Positions 26,601 through 38,600 of a DNA stretch of 64,000 nt are shown piece by piece. The stretch spans positions 66,909 to 130,908 of the forward strand of contig VWZS01003965.1 in the NCBI GenBank assembly GCA_013397075.1. The letters are read 5' to 3'. Numbering within the stretch: position 1 is the stretch's first letter; every line of letters begins with the position of its first letter. A program made the translations under genes and the position numbers. The notes beneath the pieces were generated by a model. It was given only the letters and a program-made list of their open reading frames with translations, was not told the origin of the DNA and did no database searches. The DNA is from Rhabdornis inornatus. Taxonomy: Eukaryota; Chordata; Aves; Passeriformes; Rhabdornithidae.

Positions 26601-29600
26601 GTTTGTGTTTGAATGTAACTTTAAGTTCATAGACACATACTTTTTGTCCTCATCTTCTCTCAGTCTGAGCAGCAGTGGGACTCTGGAAATAACTCAGTGT
26701 GAAACAGAAACTGAGTCTGCTTTTGATTCATTAGCAGCAACACTGAATGTGCGGGGCACAACAGTTCTGCCATACAGGACCCTTTAACTCTACATAGTAT
26801 AACCCAAACAACTGCTTTGGGCAACAGGAGTCATGAAACCATACTAGATTGCATAGAAGTGAGATGATTTTATTTATACATGTCTGAAATGCCCAACCAG
26901 CCCCAGCCTGAGTCTGGAAACACCTCATCCTTTTCCAGTTTTCCCATCTATAACGTCCTAGACATGGAGCAAAGGTGTTTGGAAGGCACTTAGCTACTGT
27001 GATAATAAAATAAAGTAATTTAGGACATTTTCTGTGTCATTTTTAGACATTTTTAATCCACATCATTTGTTAGTTTCTTCATATAGCCAGTCATGGATAT
27101 CAGCGTGACCTGCTAACTTTGTCCCTGGTTCTGGAGCCGTGTCTGACCCTGACATAGTAACCAAGCAGCTGAAAGACTGAATAAGATCATAATAAATAAT
27201 TACCTTTGGCTCTAATGTTAGTGCATGTATATAATGTCAGCAGCCACAGCTTTACACAAGGCTCTTAGAAACTCATTCACAGTTAGTTAAATCTTCCACT
27301 TGTGATCAAAGAGGTTCAGGTCGTAGAATTCAGAGAATTTCAGGTTTCCGTATCCAGTCTTGCACGTGCAACTGCTGCTCTTCAGGTACTGAGGACCATT
27401 TCCATCCCTCTCTTCACTGATATTTTAAAGCAGATAAACAATTTGAGAGATGTTACATGTATGTTTTTGCGGACCTTTACTTGATCCTTGTGGGCAATCT
27501 TGGTGTTAGTGAGCAAATGAGCAGAGGCCGGAGAGAAGCTTGGGAGCGTGTGTTCATTGAGTTGTTTGGCGTTTTTAAACAGAATGTAAACTCTTGATTT
27601 CACAGGATTTTATTTGCCTTTTAGTTAAATGTCCAGTTTTAGCACTCCTAAACGCAGAGTTTAAAGCAGAGCAGCACAGAATGGTTTGGAAGGGACCTTA
27701 AAGGCCCTCTTGTTCCAACCCCAGCTGTGGTTCTCCAAGTTATTGACACCCAGCACTGCCCAGAGTCTGACCTTGGCTGCTGCTCTTGCACTGAAATTAG
27801 GAGAAACATTTAAATGTATGTTTAATTAAACCCCAGCTGCTCTGCTCCGTGGTTGCCCAAAGGTTTGGCTGTGTGAGGAGCATGGCTGGCTTTAGAAGCA
27901 CTCACCTGAAAGACCCTGCTGGGAGCTGTAGGGGAAGCAGGTTGTTTTACAATTGACAGTTCACTTGTTTAATTTGGTAATTCTGTTAAAAGTCAAATTC
28001 TAACACTTGTCTGTACCTTTTCACACATAAGTGAAGCACCCTTTCTTTTAAGCACATTGCTTTTTTTCAGCACATTTGTTAAAATCTCTTCAACTTACCA
28101 CTAAACATTATTTCCATGGTGCCTGTGTTTTCTAAAGGGCTTTTCAAGTGGTTGGCTTCGTTCACCAACTTCAGATCACCAGATAAACTTGGAATGGCAT
28201 GGGAGAGAAGTGTCGACACCATGTTTGAAATACAAATGTTACATATTCCTCTTATATAAAGGAGGAAAAAAAACCCAGCCCCAACCCAGCCCTGAAGAGT
28301 AATGTGAGCCTGCCTTGCCATCTAGTGGCAGCTGCTCGTGCTCATTTCAGCTCAATCCATATTATTCTCAAGTATTATTTTTAGCCTTGTTTGCCATAGT
28401 AGAGCTGACCTAATGCTTCAGGAGAGCATTATTACAGTAAGGCACATGAGCAAAAAGGACTTCATTTTCCTGCCTATATAAATATTTATCTCCAAATAGT
28501 AATGCTAGGCAGGAAAAAAAAAATATATATAAATATACATGCATAAATGAACATTTATATTGGTTATATATGAATATATAACAAATATATATCTACCATA
28601 TGTAAATAAATATAAATTAAAGTTTACCACTTAGTTAAGTGAGAATAAGCAAAGTCAGCAAATTGAAAATCAGTAACATGCATCTCCTGCATTTTGAAGC
28701 AGAAATGGTGAAAACTACTTACACACAAAAAGAAAATGGATTCGTAAGTGCAGTGTAAGGCTGTAAAATATTTCTGTAATGTACTATTTTAGTTCATAGT
28801 TAATATTCACCGTATTTACGGTAAAGTCATGGCATGACACATTGTTAAAAAATAGAGTTTGTATTCCAGACACAATAAATGCAGTATTTGGTTAAAGCAG
28901 TTAAAGGAAGGAAGATGAGGAGGGAGGAATCCCCCAGCACCTCTTTAAAGCTATTTTGGTGTGAATTGTCCACTGGGGATTGTAATTTGTGCAGGGAATG
29001 AGGGATCCCAGTTCCAGCTGTGGAATGGCACAGCTGGACCCAGATACTGGTGCAGAACCAGCACCTGTATCTCTTGTCAGTCTAAAAACATTTTGTTTCT
29101 TTTTAAACCCCTTTGAACTCTTTCCGCTCTCCCCTTAATGCTCACACAGTCTCCTGGTTTTCCAGAGTTTCTCCATATTTTATCTCCCCCCTCCCAGCAG
29201 CCACACCTCATTATCTGTCCCAGGATCCATCACCCACCTCCCAGTGCTGATCCTCCTCCTGTGCTCCCCCATTTGTGCAGCATTAACTTTTCTGTAAAAC
29301 TGAGATAGTCACAAGCTGTAAAAGAACGGCAGAATTAGCTGGAGTGGGCACAAGTTCACACCCAGCCTCAATTCCAGTGCAGCAGGTGGGGCAGTGACAG
29401 GGGAGGGAGTGAAAAGATGAAGAAACTGAGCAGGGCAGATTCAGGGAAGTGCCAGAGAACCATCCTGGATTGGGAAAACATGGTGATGGAAGAATGAAAC
29501 ATCACCAGAGCTGCACATGCAGCTTGTGAGCTAAGATAGCAGCTGTGGTAGCCCTGGGAAACTTTGAAAATAAGATTTTAAAGTGGATCTTTTTCCCTCT

Positions 29601-32600
29601 GAGTTTATATGATTCGTGTTGGTAGGAGGAACTGCATTGTATTTTTGGAATCGCCGTGGTTTGTCCATGCACCCACCCCAGCAGAGCAGTATTGGAAGAC
29701 TCAAATTCATGAAATTATATATCACGTAATTCTTGGCAGAATTGGCATATGTGCTTTTTTGTCCTCAGCAGTATCACACTGCATTTTAAAATACTCCATT
29801 TGTTAAAATTATTTTGACTTGTTGCACTAAGTGAGAGGGTATTATCATCTAGAAAGATCTATAAGTAGTTTGTGTTTTTCTCCTGTTTGGTTCCTTTCTC
29901 TAAATGCCAGCAATAAAGTCAACTCCTAAAAAGTAAAGTTATGCAGGATCTGCTGGCCTCAGTAATCCCAATCTGCAGTTGTGGCAATGCTTTTACTGCT
30001 CGTAACTTTTGGAACAAATTAAAACTGCTCATCTTGAGGAGTTAATCAGATGTCCAGAGAATCAGCCATGTGTCATAATCTGGTTTATCTGGGGAAAATG
30101 CTTTCAGTCATCTGTCTGGATGATGTCTAAATTCTAAAATGCAGGGATTTTTAATTTGGGGGTTTTTTAAGGTGATACATCTTGGATGTTTTGGCTTGTC
30201 ATGTTTGAAATACTCTGTTTTCCTTTCTATTTGCATTTAATAAAATTAATTTTAAAAACTATTTACCTGGTTTAAAACTCATACAAGTAATACTTCTTAT
30301 AAAATTGGAAATTCTTTCAGAAATTCCTTTAACTGTTGTCTGCAGAACTTAGCAACTTTCTCTCCCGATTGTGAAATCTTGAGGTTCAGATCATGATGTT
30401 CCCCACAACATGACACAGGTGTAATAACAGTGCAATTCCTACAGATCATCTCAAAGCAGACCTGGCTTTCAGCATCTCAGACTAATGTTCAGCTGGGGAC
30501 CAAAGGTTTTGTTTGGGGCTTCTCTGGTCGTTTCTGTTTGTTTCTCTCTCTCTTTAAAGCGCGGAATCGTTTTTCCATTTTTCTACACCAGCCAAGGTGT
30601 TGCAGTGTCCTTCCATGTGGAGTTCCTTGATCAGGGATAAAACATGGAATTATTCTAAAAGCTGGTATTGCTGTAACTTGGAATTCTGGATGTGGAAGGA
30701 GCTCTTCAATTTAGGGAAAAAAATATTTTCCTCTGTATTCTGGACTAAATCAGACCTCTTACTGTTGCTATTTATAAGTTGTCAGTCTGCTCTTAGAAAA
30801 CCATAAATACGGGAATTATTTTTTAGGGATCTTTTTCTGAAGCACAGAGAAGAACTTGGAAATGGGTTTGGTCATAAGGAAAAACCAATGTAGAGAGAAA
30901 TCCTCTGTCAGTGGTGAGAATAACACGTTTTTATGTAAAATAAAATAGATAAAATCAGCTGGTTTGGTTTGCATTGGTAGACTGCAAGACGTGCAGTGTA
31001 CAATCCAAATTTCATCTTTGAAATAATCCAGCAGAAAATTCATTTCAGGTTTAGTCCTGGTTAAAACTAAAATGTGTTAATGAAGAGTGTCCTGAAACTC
31101 GGATGATTTGTTACTGCTGAGGGAGATGCCACAAAAAAAAATCACAGAGGAAACTGAAAAATGAAAAACAGTGAAGTGACAAATGAATTTCAGGGTAACT
31201 TGGATAAATTCAATTCACACATATTTAATGGTTCCCCATGGTCATCCTAGGAGGGCAAACCCCCTTTGGTTTGGGAATGGGAGATGTAGGTGTAAAACAC
31301 CTCTGGAGCATTTCCTAAAACACAGGAGTCTTAAAGAGATATATTAAAATATTATTTACATTATAGGAAAATGAAATAAAAGTGGCCAGCAGTCTTATTT
31401 TTTATAATTTGGATACTAATACTAGTAGTCCTAACAGTAAGTGGTGCCAAGCCTTTTAACTCAGAGTAGAGTTTGAAAACAAAAAAGGTGAAGATAAATT
31501 GCATTTTACAGAATGGGTAACTTGGCAAGTGATTTTTAAACAGAGAGGAGAGCAAAGATTTATGGTTTGTTTCACTTATGATCATTTAGAACTTTTAAGT
31601 GGATAGATGGAAAGATTGGGTCATTTTCAGAATTAACAGAGGAGATGTGACTTTGTCTCTTGCAGCTTGAACTGTTTTCCAGTACTTGCACCTCAAGTAG
31701 CAGCACAATTAATTTAAGATCACTTGTAGTGTGTACAAATAAGGTCTGTGGTTCCATTTTCAGCTGCTAGGATAAGTGGTGTTTATGTTTGTGCTGTAGG
31801 TGGCTGAGTTATAAAAATCAATTATTGCCATTTCAGTCCTTCTCCACGCCAAGTGTGAAGCTGTGTCTCACCATGTGATTTTTAGTTTGTGGTCAATATA
31901 TTTACAGTGAATTAAGTCTCAATAGGAATTCAGATATTCAGGATTACTTCTCTGGGCTGTGGATTATTGTAAATTTTGCAAATTTATGTGAGACAAAATG
32001 TGATTGATAAATGTAAAGGTATGAGGAAAAACAGGATAAAAATGTCAGTGCAATAAACCTGTATCTGGAAGGAAGTAGCTTTTGGAAGGGAAATAAATTT
32101 AAGGAAACAATAGATTTATGGAAGTATGTCATGCTTAGTAGAACACCACCTTCTGAATTCCTTATTGCACCACAATTAGGTGGCAGTGAAAACTAATCCA
32201 CATCATATTTTAGAGTCTCCTAAACAACTGAAAAAGAGTAAGAACTGCATGACTGGAAGAGAAATATCCCAGCCTCTGCCTTTATGACATCAGCTTCCTG
32301 GTGGATAATTTCTGTAAAATCACATTTTCTAGCACCAAAATGTGGGCAGTGAGGCCGTTATCCTTCAACATTGCTCTCTCAAGACTTTCCCACTGAGAAA
32401 CTTATTTTCTGTTGTGTTGAGAACTAAGAAAAACATGACTTTACAAGATTCTGATGTTGCACAGCACACACATCTCTCACACCTGCATTAAACACAGGTT
32501 ATGAGATTCCCGTTGCTCTCCCCATGCACAGCTGGATTATTCTTGAGCAGAGAGAAAACAAAAAAGCACTACAACTTCTGCTACCATTGTTCAAGTTCCT

Positions 32601-35600
32601 GAATTTGCCTTTTTTTAAAGTACTTTCAGCAATTCAGCATGAAATGTTGCTGTAAGATCAGGAAGCTTATTAAATTTAACATTTCACATCTTGATTTTAT
32701 TTTGTGTTGTCTCTATTATTCTAGTATTCTAATATTTTCCTCCTTTTAGGTTTCCAGGCTTTTTTTTTTTTTTTTAACCTTCACTGTGAGTTGGTAAATG
32801 TAAATATTCTGCAGTGACTATGCAAAGTTTTTCCTTTCTGGCTTCTTTTTCACCCAGCTTGGTAGAAGGTTCCTCTTCCCTTGCTGTCATCTGCAGGGTG
32901 GCAGCCTTCAGGATACTTTTTGTGTTGCCAAATTAGTGAAATTTACACCTGTGGGTAGGAATTACAATGTACTGCTGTCAACAGATGTTGGTGGCTTCTC
33001 TATCTCAGCAGCAGGCTTAGATCTGGCTTGCCTGCCTGTTATTTTGTTTTATTAATTTTTGGGGGTTTTGTTTGATTGGTTGTTTGGTTGGGTTTGGTTG
33101 AGATTTGTTTTGAGGTTGGGGTTTTTCCCCTTTTTTTGTGGTTGCTTGTTTTTGTCTTGTTTCTTGGTTTTAGTTCTGAGGGATTTTGGAGGAGGCTTGA
33201 TTTTTTTTGTGTGGGTTGGTTTTTTTTGATTGGGTTGGGTCTTTTATGTGTCCTTCAGTTTGTTTTGGTTTTGTTTTGTTTTGTTTTGTGTTGTTTGGTT
33301 GGTTGCTTGGGTTGCTTTTTTTTCCCTGTGGTTGGGGGTTTTTGTTTGGGTTTTTGGGACGGATTGTTGTATTTTGGGGAGGATATTTTTTGACATTTTT
33401 GTTTTGTTTATTGTTATTGTTGTTGGGTTTTTATTTGTTTGTCAGAAGTGATTTTTTCTCCTTTTCCAAACACCTTATCCTGTCTGCCAGTTCTTGTACT
33501 CCATTGGAGAAGTTTTTAGCCCCTCTGTCTTCTTCCTACCCCACAGCTAAAGTTGCCTGCTGCATTATTGAGTATTTTTCCAGCTTAATTTAACTCCAAG
33601 ACAAATAAGGAGTCTGTCCTCCTGAAAATTTAGTGTGAGCATCCATTTAAGGTGCATTTGAAATGCTGAATTTTGTGTTACACAAGGCTGAGGCTGCAGG
33701 CAGAAATGTCCAAGTCTTCAGCATGCAAACATTTCATTTTCACCTTCAAGAAACAAGATCTGAGTAACCACTTAAAGGTCTGTGGGCACTGGTTTTAGTT
33801 TAGTACTGATATTCTGAGCCCACTAAGTTCAGGAGTGTTTGTGCTGCAAGAGAAGGGGAAGAAGAAATTGCCAAGAAGTCGAGGAGAGAGGGATGCATGC
33901 TATAAAGAATGGAAGTCCAGCAATTCCTAATTAAAAAAAAAAGAGATTTAAAAAAATAGAAAATACAAGTAAAACTAGTTCAAAAACTAAATGTCAGGTG
34001 TCCTGGAAATGACAAAGGAAGTGGTGAATAAACACATGGCACAAAGTTTCTGCTGCTTGAGTTTGTATCTTTCAGAATCTGGTGCTCAATAATGTGTGGG
34101 GGGACTTTAAACTAATCCCACTGTCATGAAAAGCTGGGAGTGTTTAATATATTTTCATTAAAATGTTGGACAGAATTTCTTTGTTGTCTTGAAGCGTCTT
34201 GGTGGAACCTTTTCGTGGATAAACAATATATTGCTACTGGAGAGGGAGAAGTTCAGTCACTGACACAAAAATGAGAATATTTAAGTTTGTAATGGTAATA
34301 TTTTTGTGGTAAACCAAATCACAGGAATGACTTGAAACCTGCTTGTCACTGATTGCAGTTCCACTTGGGTGTAAGGGGAATACATAGATACATGAATATT
34401 TACAGTATATAAGCCTTGTAAGCTTGGAAGGAGCAGGTTTTTTATTAGTTTTTTATTACTCTTACATTAGTCGGCTGTTTCTGCGCTTAAGACATGACTG
34501 AATTGAGAGACAGTTCAGATTTCCCTTTTCTTGCCCTCCACAGCTGTACATAAAGTTTAATTTAGTTTGCTGGAGGAGACAAGTCAAACCCAGGGCCCTC
34601 ACTGGAGTGGCTGCACTCGGTTGACCTTTGTGGAAATGGTTGAAATTCTAATTTCCTGGCACTTCTACTGTTTCACCAGGGCCTCGCCACATGCACAGCC
34701 CTTTCTCTTTCTTATCAGAGGTTCTCACCATCAGAGAGTGCACAAAGGAGCCTCCCTCTTCTACAGCACATCATTTCAAGTATCTTTTTATTAATCTATT
34801 CACAATTGTTACTGAACTTTCTTCTGCGGTTTGTAAACCCTCTGTACTTTAAATTGCTTTCTAGCACTGCTTTGAGTGCATGTTTATGTAGGTTACATTA
34901 TTTCAGCTTTCATCTGATTCCAGGATGTGAAAGGTTTCATTATTTTATTGATGTAAGATCATAGGAAAAATTCCAGTAGTAATTATTGGTAAAATAATTG
35001 CAGTTTCTCTGCTTGCTATTGCTAGTCTAAATCAGTCTTTTTGTCCCTGTGCTCAGTCACAGCATACTTTTATCTCTTCATTTTCTTATGTAGGTACTCC
35101 TACTGTAGGAGCTGTAGGTACTCCTGCTTGCCAAAGCCATCCTCTTCATCTTCTGTTTAGTCAGAGATTTGTGCCTTTTTCCTGTAGATTTGCCACTCAT
35201 CTTCTTAGATTTCTAGGCTATTGCCACACTTTGGGGTGGGATGAACAGAAAAGTTAAATGTTTTTGCTCCAGTACCTCTTGATTATCTGGAGGTCCGGCC
35301 TTATTTGTGGGTTGTGAGGGAGCTCAGGGGTAGCCAAGAGCCACCAGAGCCTCACAAGGTGTGGATGGTGTGCCAGATTTGGGGATAAATTGAGATGTGA
35401 GAGAGAGGAGATCCAGTGTGTGAGCAGGGAGGGATGGCAGGAGTGCAGCACTGAATCGACATGGCAACTGAAAACAGCAAAATTGTAAATATTTACATCA
35501 TGAACTGGGAATCTGTGCCCCCACAGGTTAAATTTTGTTTGCTTTTTACTCTATTATGAAATAGTGAATTAAAGGTATTTCTGAATTATTTTGATCTTTC

Positions 35601-38600
35601 ATTACCTCTGAACTCTCCCAAGAAAACTTTTGTTTCTATTACAAGGTTCCTATCTTTCCCCCTTTTCCAGTGGAAAGCACAGATGTCTGATTATGGTTTA
35701 TTCTTCACCATCAATGCATTAAGTTTTTTATATTTTGCACTTGTAAGCGCTAAAACAAAATGTTAAATAATTTTTGGCTGAGAACCTCTGAATTTATGTA
35801 ATTCTACTAAAAATTGTGGAACAGTGTTCAGGCTGGATGGGTGTGAGCATGGCAATGACACAGGATGGCATTTACAGGATGGGTGGGATTACTCAGCAGT
35901 GTTTCTTTTTGTCCCTGCAGCCTTTCATGTCCCCCCGGTACCCCGGAGGTCCAAGGCCACCTCTCAGAATACCCAACCAGGTGAGGCTTGGTCCCTGATG
36001 TTCTGCTGGGCCAGGATGAGGGTTCCATCCCTGTGTTACTCAGTTCTGTGTCAAATGCATCACTCTGCCCATCTCTGTTGGACATACAAATTACATTTAT
36101 TTCACAGTAAATACGGGGATTATTGGTGAGAAACAGTGCTCTGTGGCTCCTACAGACACTGTGAGCACTTTCCAAAAGCACTGAATTCCCAATTTTCTCT
36201 CATCTCCATCAAAGGATGTGCAATGCCAGGAGACAAGGATGAGTAATGAGCTGCTGTTCGTCAGCAGGGACCTTTTTTGGCCCATCTGTGAGAAGAGGGT
36301 TCTGGAAGTAGAGAACATTTGTGTTTTCAACTTCTCCATAGTGCAGATAGAGGAGGAGAAAGAGTTATCAGCAGATGAAAAGTTAAAGACAAGCAGACAA
36401 AAAAACATCAGTGGAGCTCTGAGAGGAAAACTAGGTCGTTTACAATATTGGGAAAGGTAGAAAGGATAAATGGAATAGGTTTGGTTCAGCTTTGGCTTCC
36501 AGGACTGCCTTTCTGTTGTCACACTATACTCCAGCCCCATTTCTGGCTATTTTTTGTATTTTTGTAACACAGTTTCAACAAATTTGTTGTTACTTTTGAC
36601 ATATTATCACCAGAAGGTATGAAATCTAGATTTCAGTGAGCTGGATGTATCAGGTGGCAAGACTTCTCCAGGTGTTGCTCTATCTGGTGATGTTTGGGAT
36701 CAGGTTAAGTTACCTGTACCAGGGCTACTTTCTCACCAGGGCAGAGGGGGACTTAATTAACCTTGATGAAGTGATTGCCTGTGCAGTGCCATTAGTAGTG
36801 CACTTCATATTTGATAACATTTTGCTGCTGTAACTCAGTGCTTTCCTGATTTTTTGCACTGCCCAATACTATCTTAGGCAGAGGTGTCTGAGCCCCTGAG
36901 CCAAGTGTTTGGGTTTCACACCCTCTGTGCCTGAGCTCAGTGAATCCTGGCAGGTGGGATGTGGTGGCTGGAAGCCCTGCCAGCCTGCAGGTTTGGTTTC
37001 TGGAGTGTTTTTGTCTGCACACTGTGTTATTTTCAGTCCGGAGTGGAAGATAATCACAGAATCCCAGTGGATTGCAGCTCTTGCTACATTCACATTATGC
37101 CAAGTTCACGAGTTGCTGCTTTAGCAGCAGCGATGGGCAGGGTGTGCAATAAGCTATTGTGCTGCAGCTTTAAGGCCCAAATTTTGATTAGGTGGTAGTT
37201 TGGTCCTGGGATTGTGGAAGGGGTCCCTGCCCATGACAGAGGGGTTGGAAGGAGATGGGCTTTAAGGTCGCTTCCAACCCAAACCATCCGGAGATTCTGC
37301 CCACTCAGGATACATTTTTACTAAAAATGTGATGGTGCTTTGAAATGCTAAATAGCACCTCATGGATCAGCTATAAAGATCCATTCATAAAAGTGTCTTT
37401 CTACTTGACCCAGCTACAGGTAAAATCCTGTGAAAATGAGCTTTAAACCTAATTCAGTAAACCCAGAGGGCAGATTAATGTGGGGATTTAAAAGCACGTT
37501 AACTCTTGACTTGGAGGAAACATCCAGGAATTAGGAGTGAAACGTGTGTGTTGTGTCTCTGCCATGAATTTGAAGTATTCTGTGGTTTTATGCTGTGTTT
37601 TCCCTGCCTCAGGCCCTCGGAGGTGTCCCGGGGAGTCAGCCCCTCCTGCCCAGCGGGATGGACCCCACACGGCAGCAGGGTGAGTGTGGGACCTCTCCAC
37701 AGCAGCAGCTTTCTGCAGATCCTTAGGCTTTTCTGTTAATTACAAAGAGATGATCCAGTAGAAGTAGCTGTAGAAGGTGCTTGTGTCTTGCATCGTTAAA
37801 TCAGTTGTATATTGGCTACATGAATATAATATATTTTGTATTTTATTTGCAGGTCATCCAAACATGGGTGGGCCAATGCAGAGGATGACTCCTCCAAGGG
37901 GAATGGTGCCATTAGGACCACAGGTATTTTCTACAGATGGGTTATCCTTAGTGGCAGGCCTATACTTAGTGTGTATTTCTGTCTTTGTGTAGCTTAAAGA
38001 TACCCAGGACTTGTTTTCATAATCCCTTTTTAAAACAAACCTCCTATTTTACAAAAAAATCCGTTCTGAGTTGCAACTGTACAAAGTTGAAATGAAAAAT
38101 CTGTTATTTTCATTAATATTTGGAATTAAAAGAGGAATCCCTTCACTTGCTTACTTTAGATATGTGTATGTTGTAATCAAAGACTGACACTGGCAAGGGA
38201 CACCAGAAGTGGAGTAGGTGTTTCCTCCTCCTCCTCACTGATTATGCTGTTTAGGAGGAAAACATTAATACCCTCTAACTTTGCCAAAAATACCTCTCCA
38301 AATTCTGTAAAGTTTTTCTTTCATCCACTGCTGACCTAAATTTTAGTGTGAAGTGAGATGACACCCACATTGCCATTTGTCCCCGAGCCCACCTCGAGCA
38401 TCTGTGTGGCTCTGTCCCAGCAGAGCTCCAGGGCAGGGGACAAACAAAAATTCCTGGTGCACCCCTGGAACAGCAGTGCAGGAGGCTCCTCTGTGTTCTG
38501 CCAGCACTGCCAGGGAGCAGCATGTGGGTGGTGGTGGTGTTCCTCACTGGTGCTGCCAGTGTTTTGTTTCACAGTGTGCTTGTTGTGCCCACACTGTGCG

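Larger units (their letters stand above)
23696..35920 (+). other. SSBP2: SSBP2 intron between exons A and B (12.2 kb)
   Basis: This is the largest complete intron in the window, flanked by phase-0 junctions. It contains a GC-richer stretch at about 25.03-25.70 kb, a minus-strand CR1 scrap, an AT tract at 28.5 kb and the G/T tract at 33 kb. In SSBP3 and SSBP4 an extra coding segment lies at this junction (GPPGSQPSPH region, recalled); I found no such exon here by eye. Confidence 0.85.

Noticed and set aside
33076..33593. Frames of 105 and 128 codons rich in Phe, Gly, Leu and Trp that look membrane-like
   Set aside because: They arise because the G/T tract has almost no A and so few stop codons. 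The hydrophobic look follows from TTT, GGG and TTG codons.
35816..36129. Open frames around exon B as a separate gene
   Set aside because: Only the 20 codons at 35921-35980 match SSBP2; the extensions are read-through into introns.
36097..36540. Minus-strand frame of 147 codons
   Set aside because: It lies in the B-C intron, has no recognisable domain, and is within the length expected by chance for a 64-kb window.
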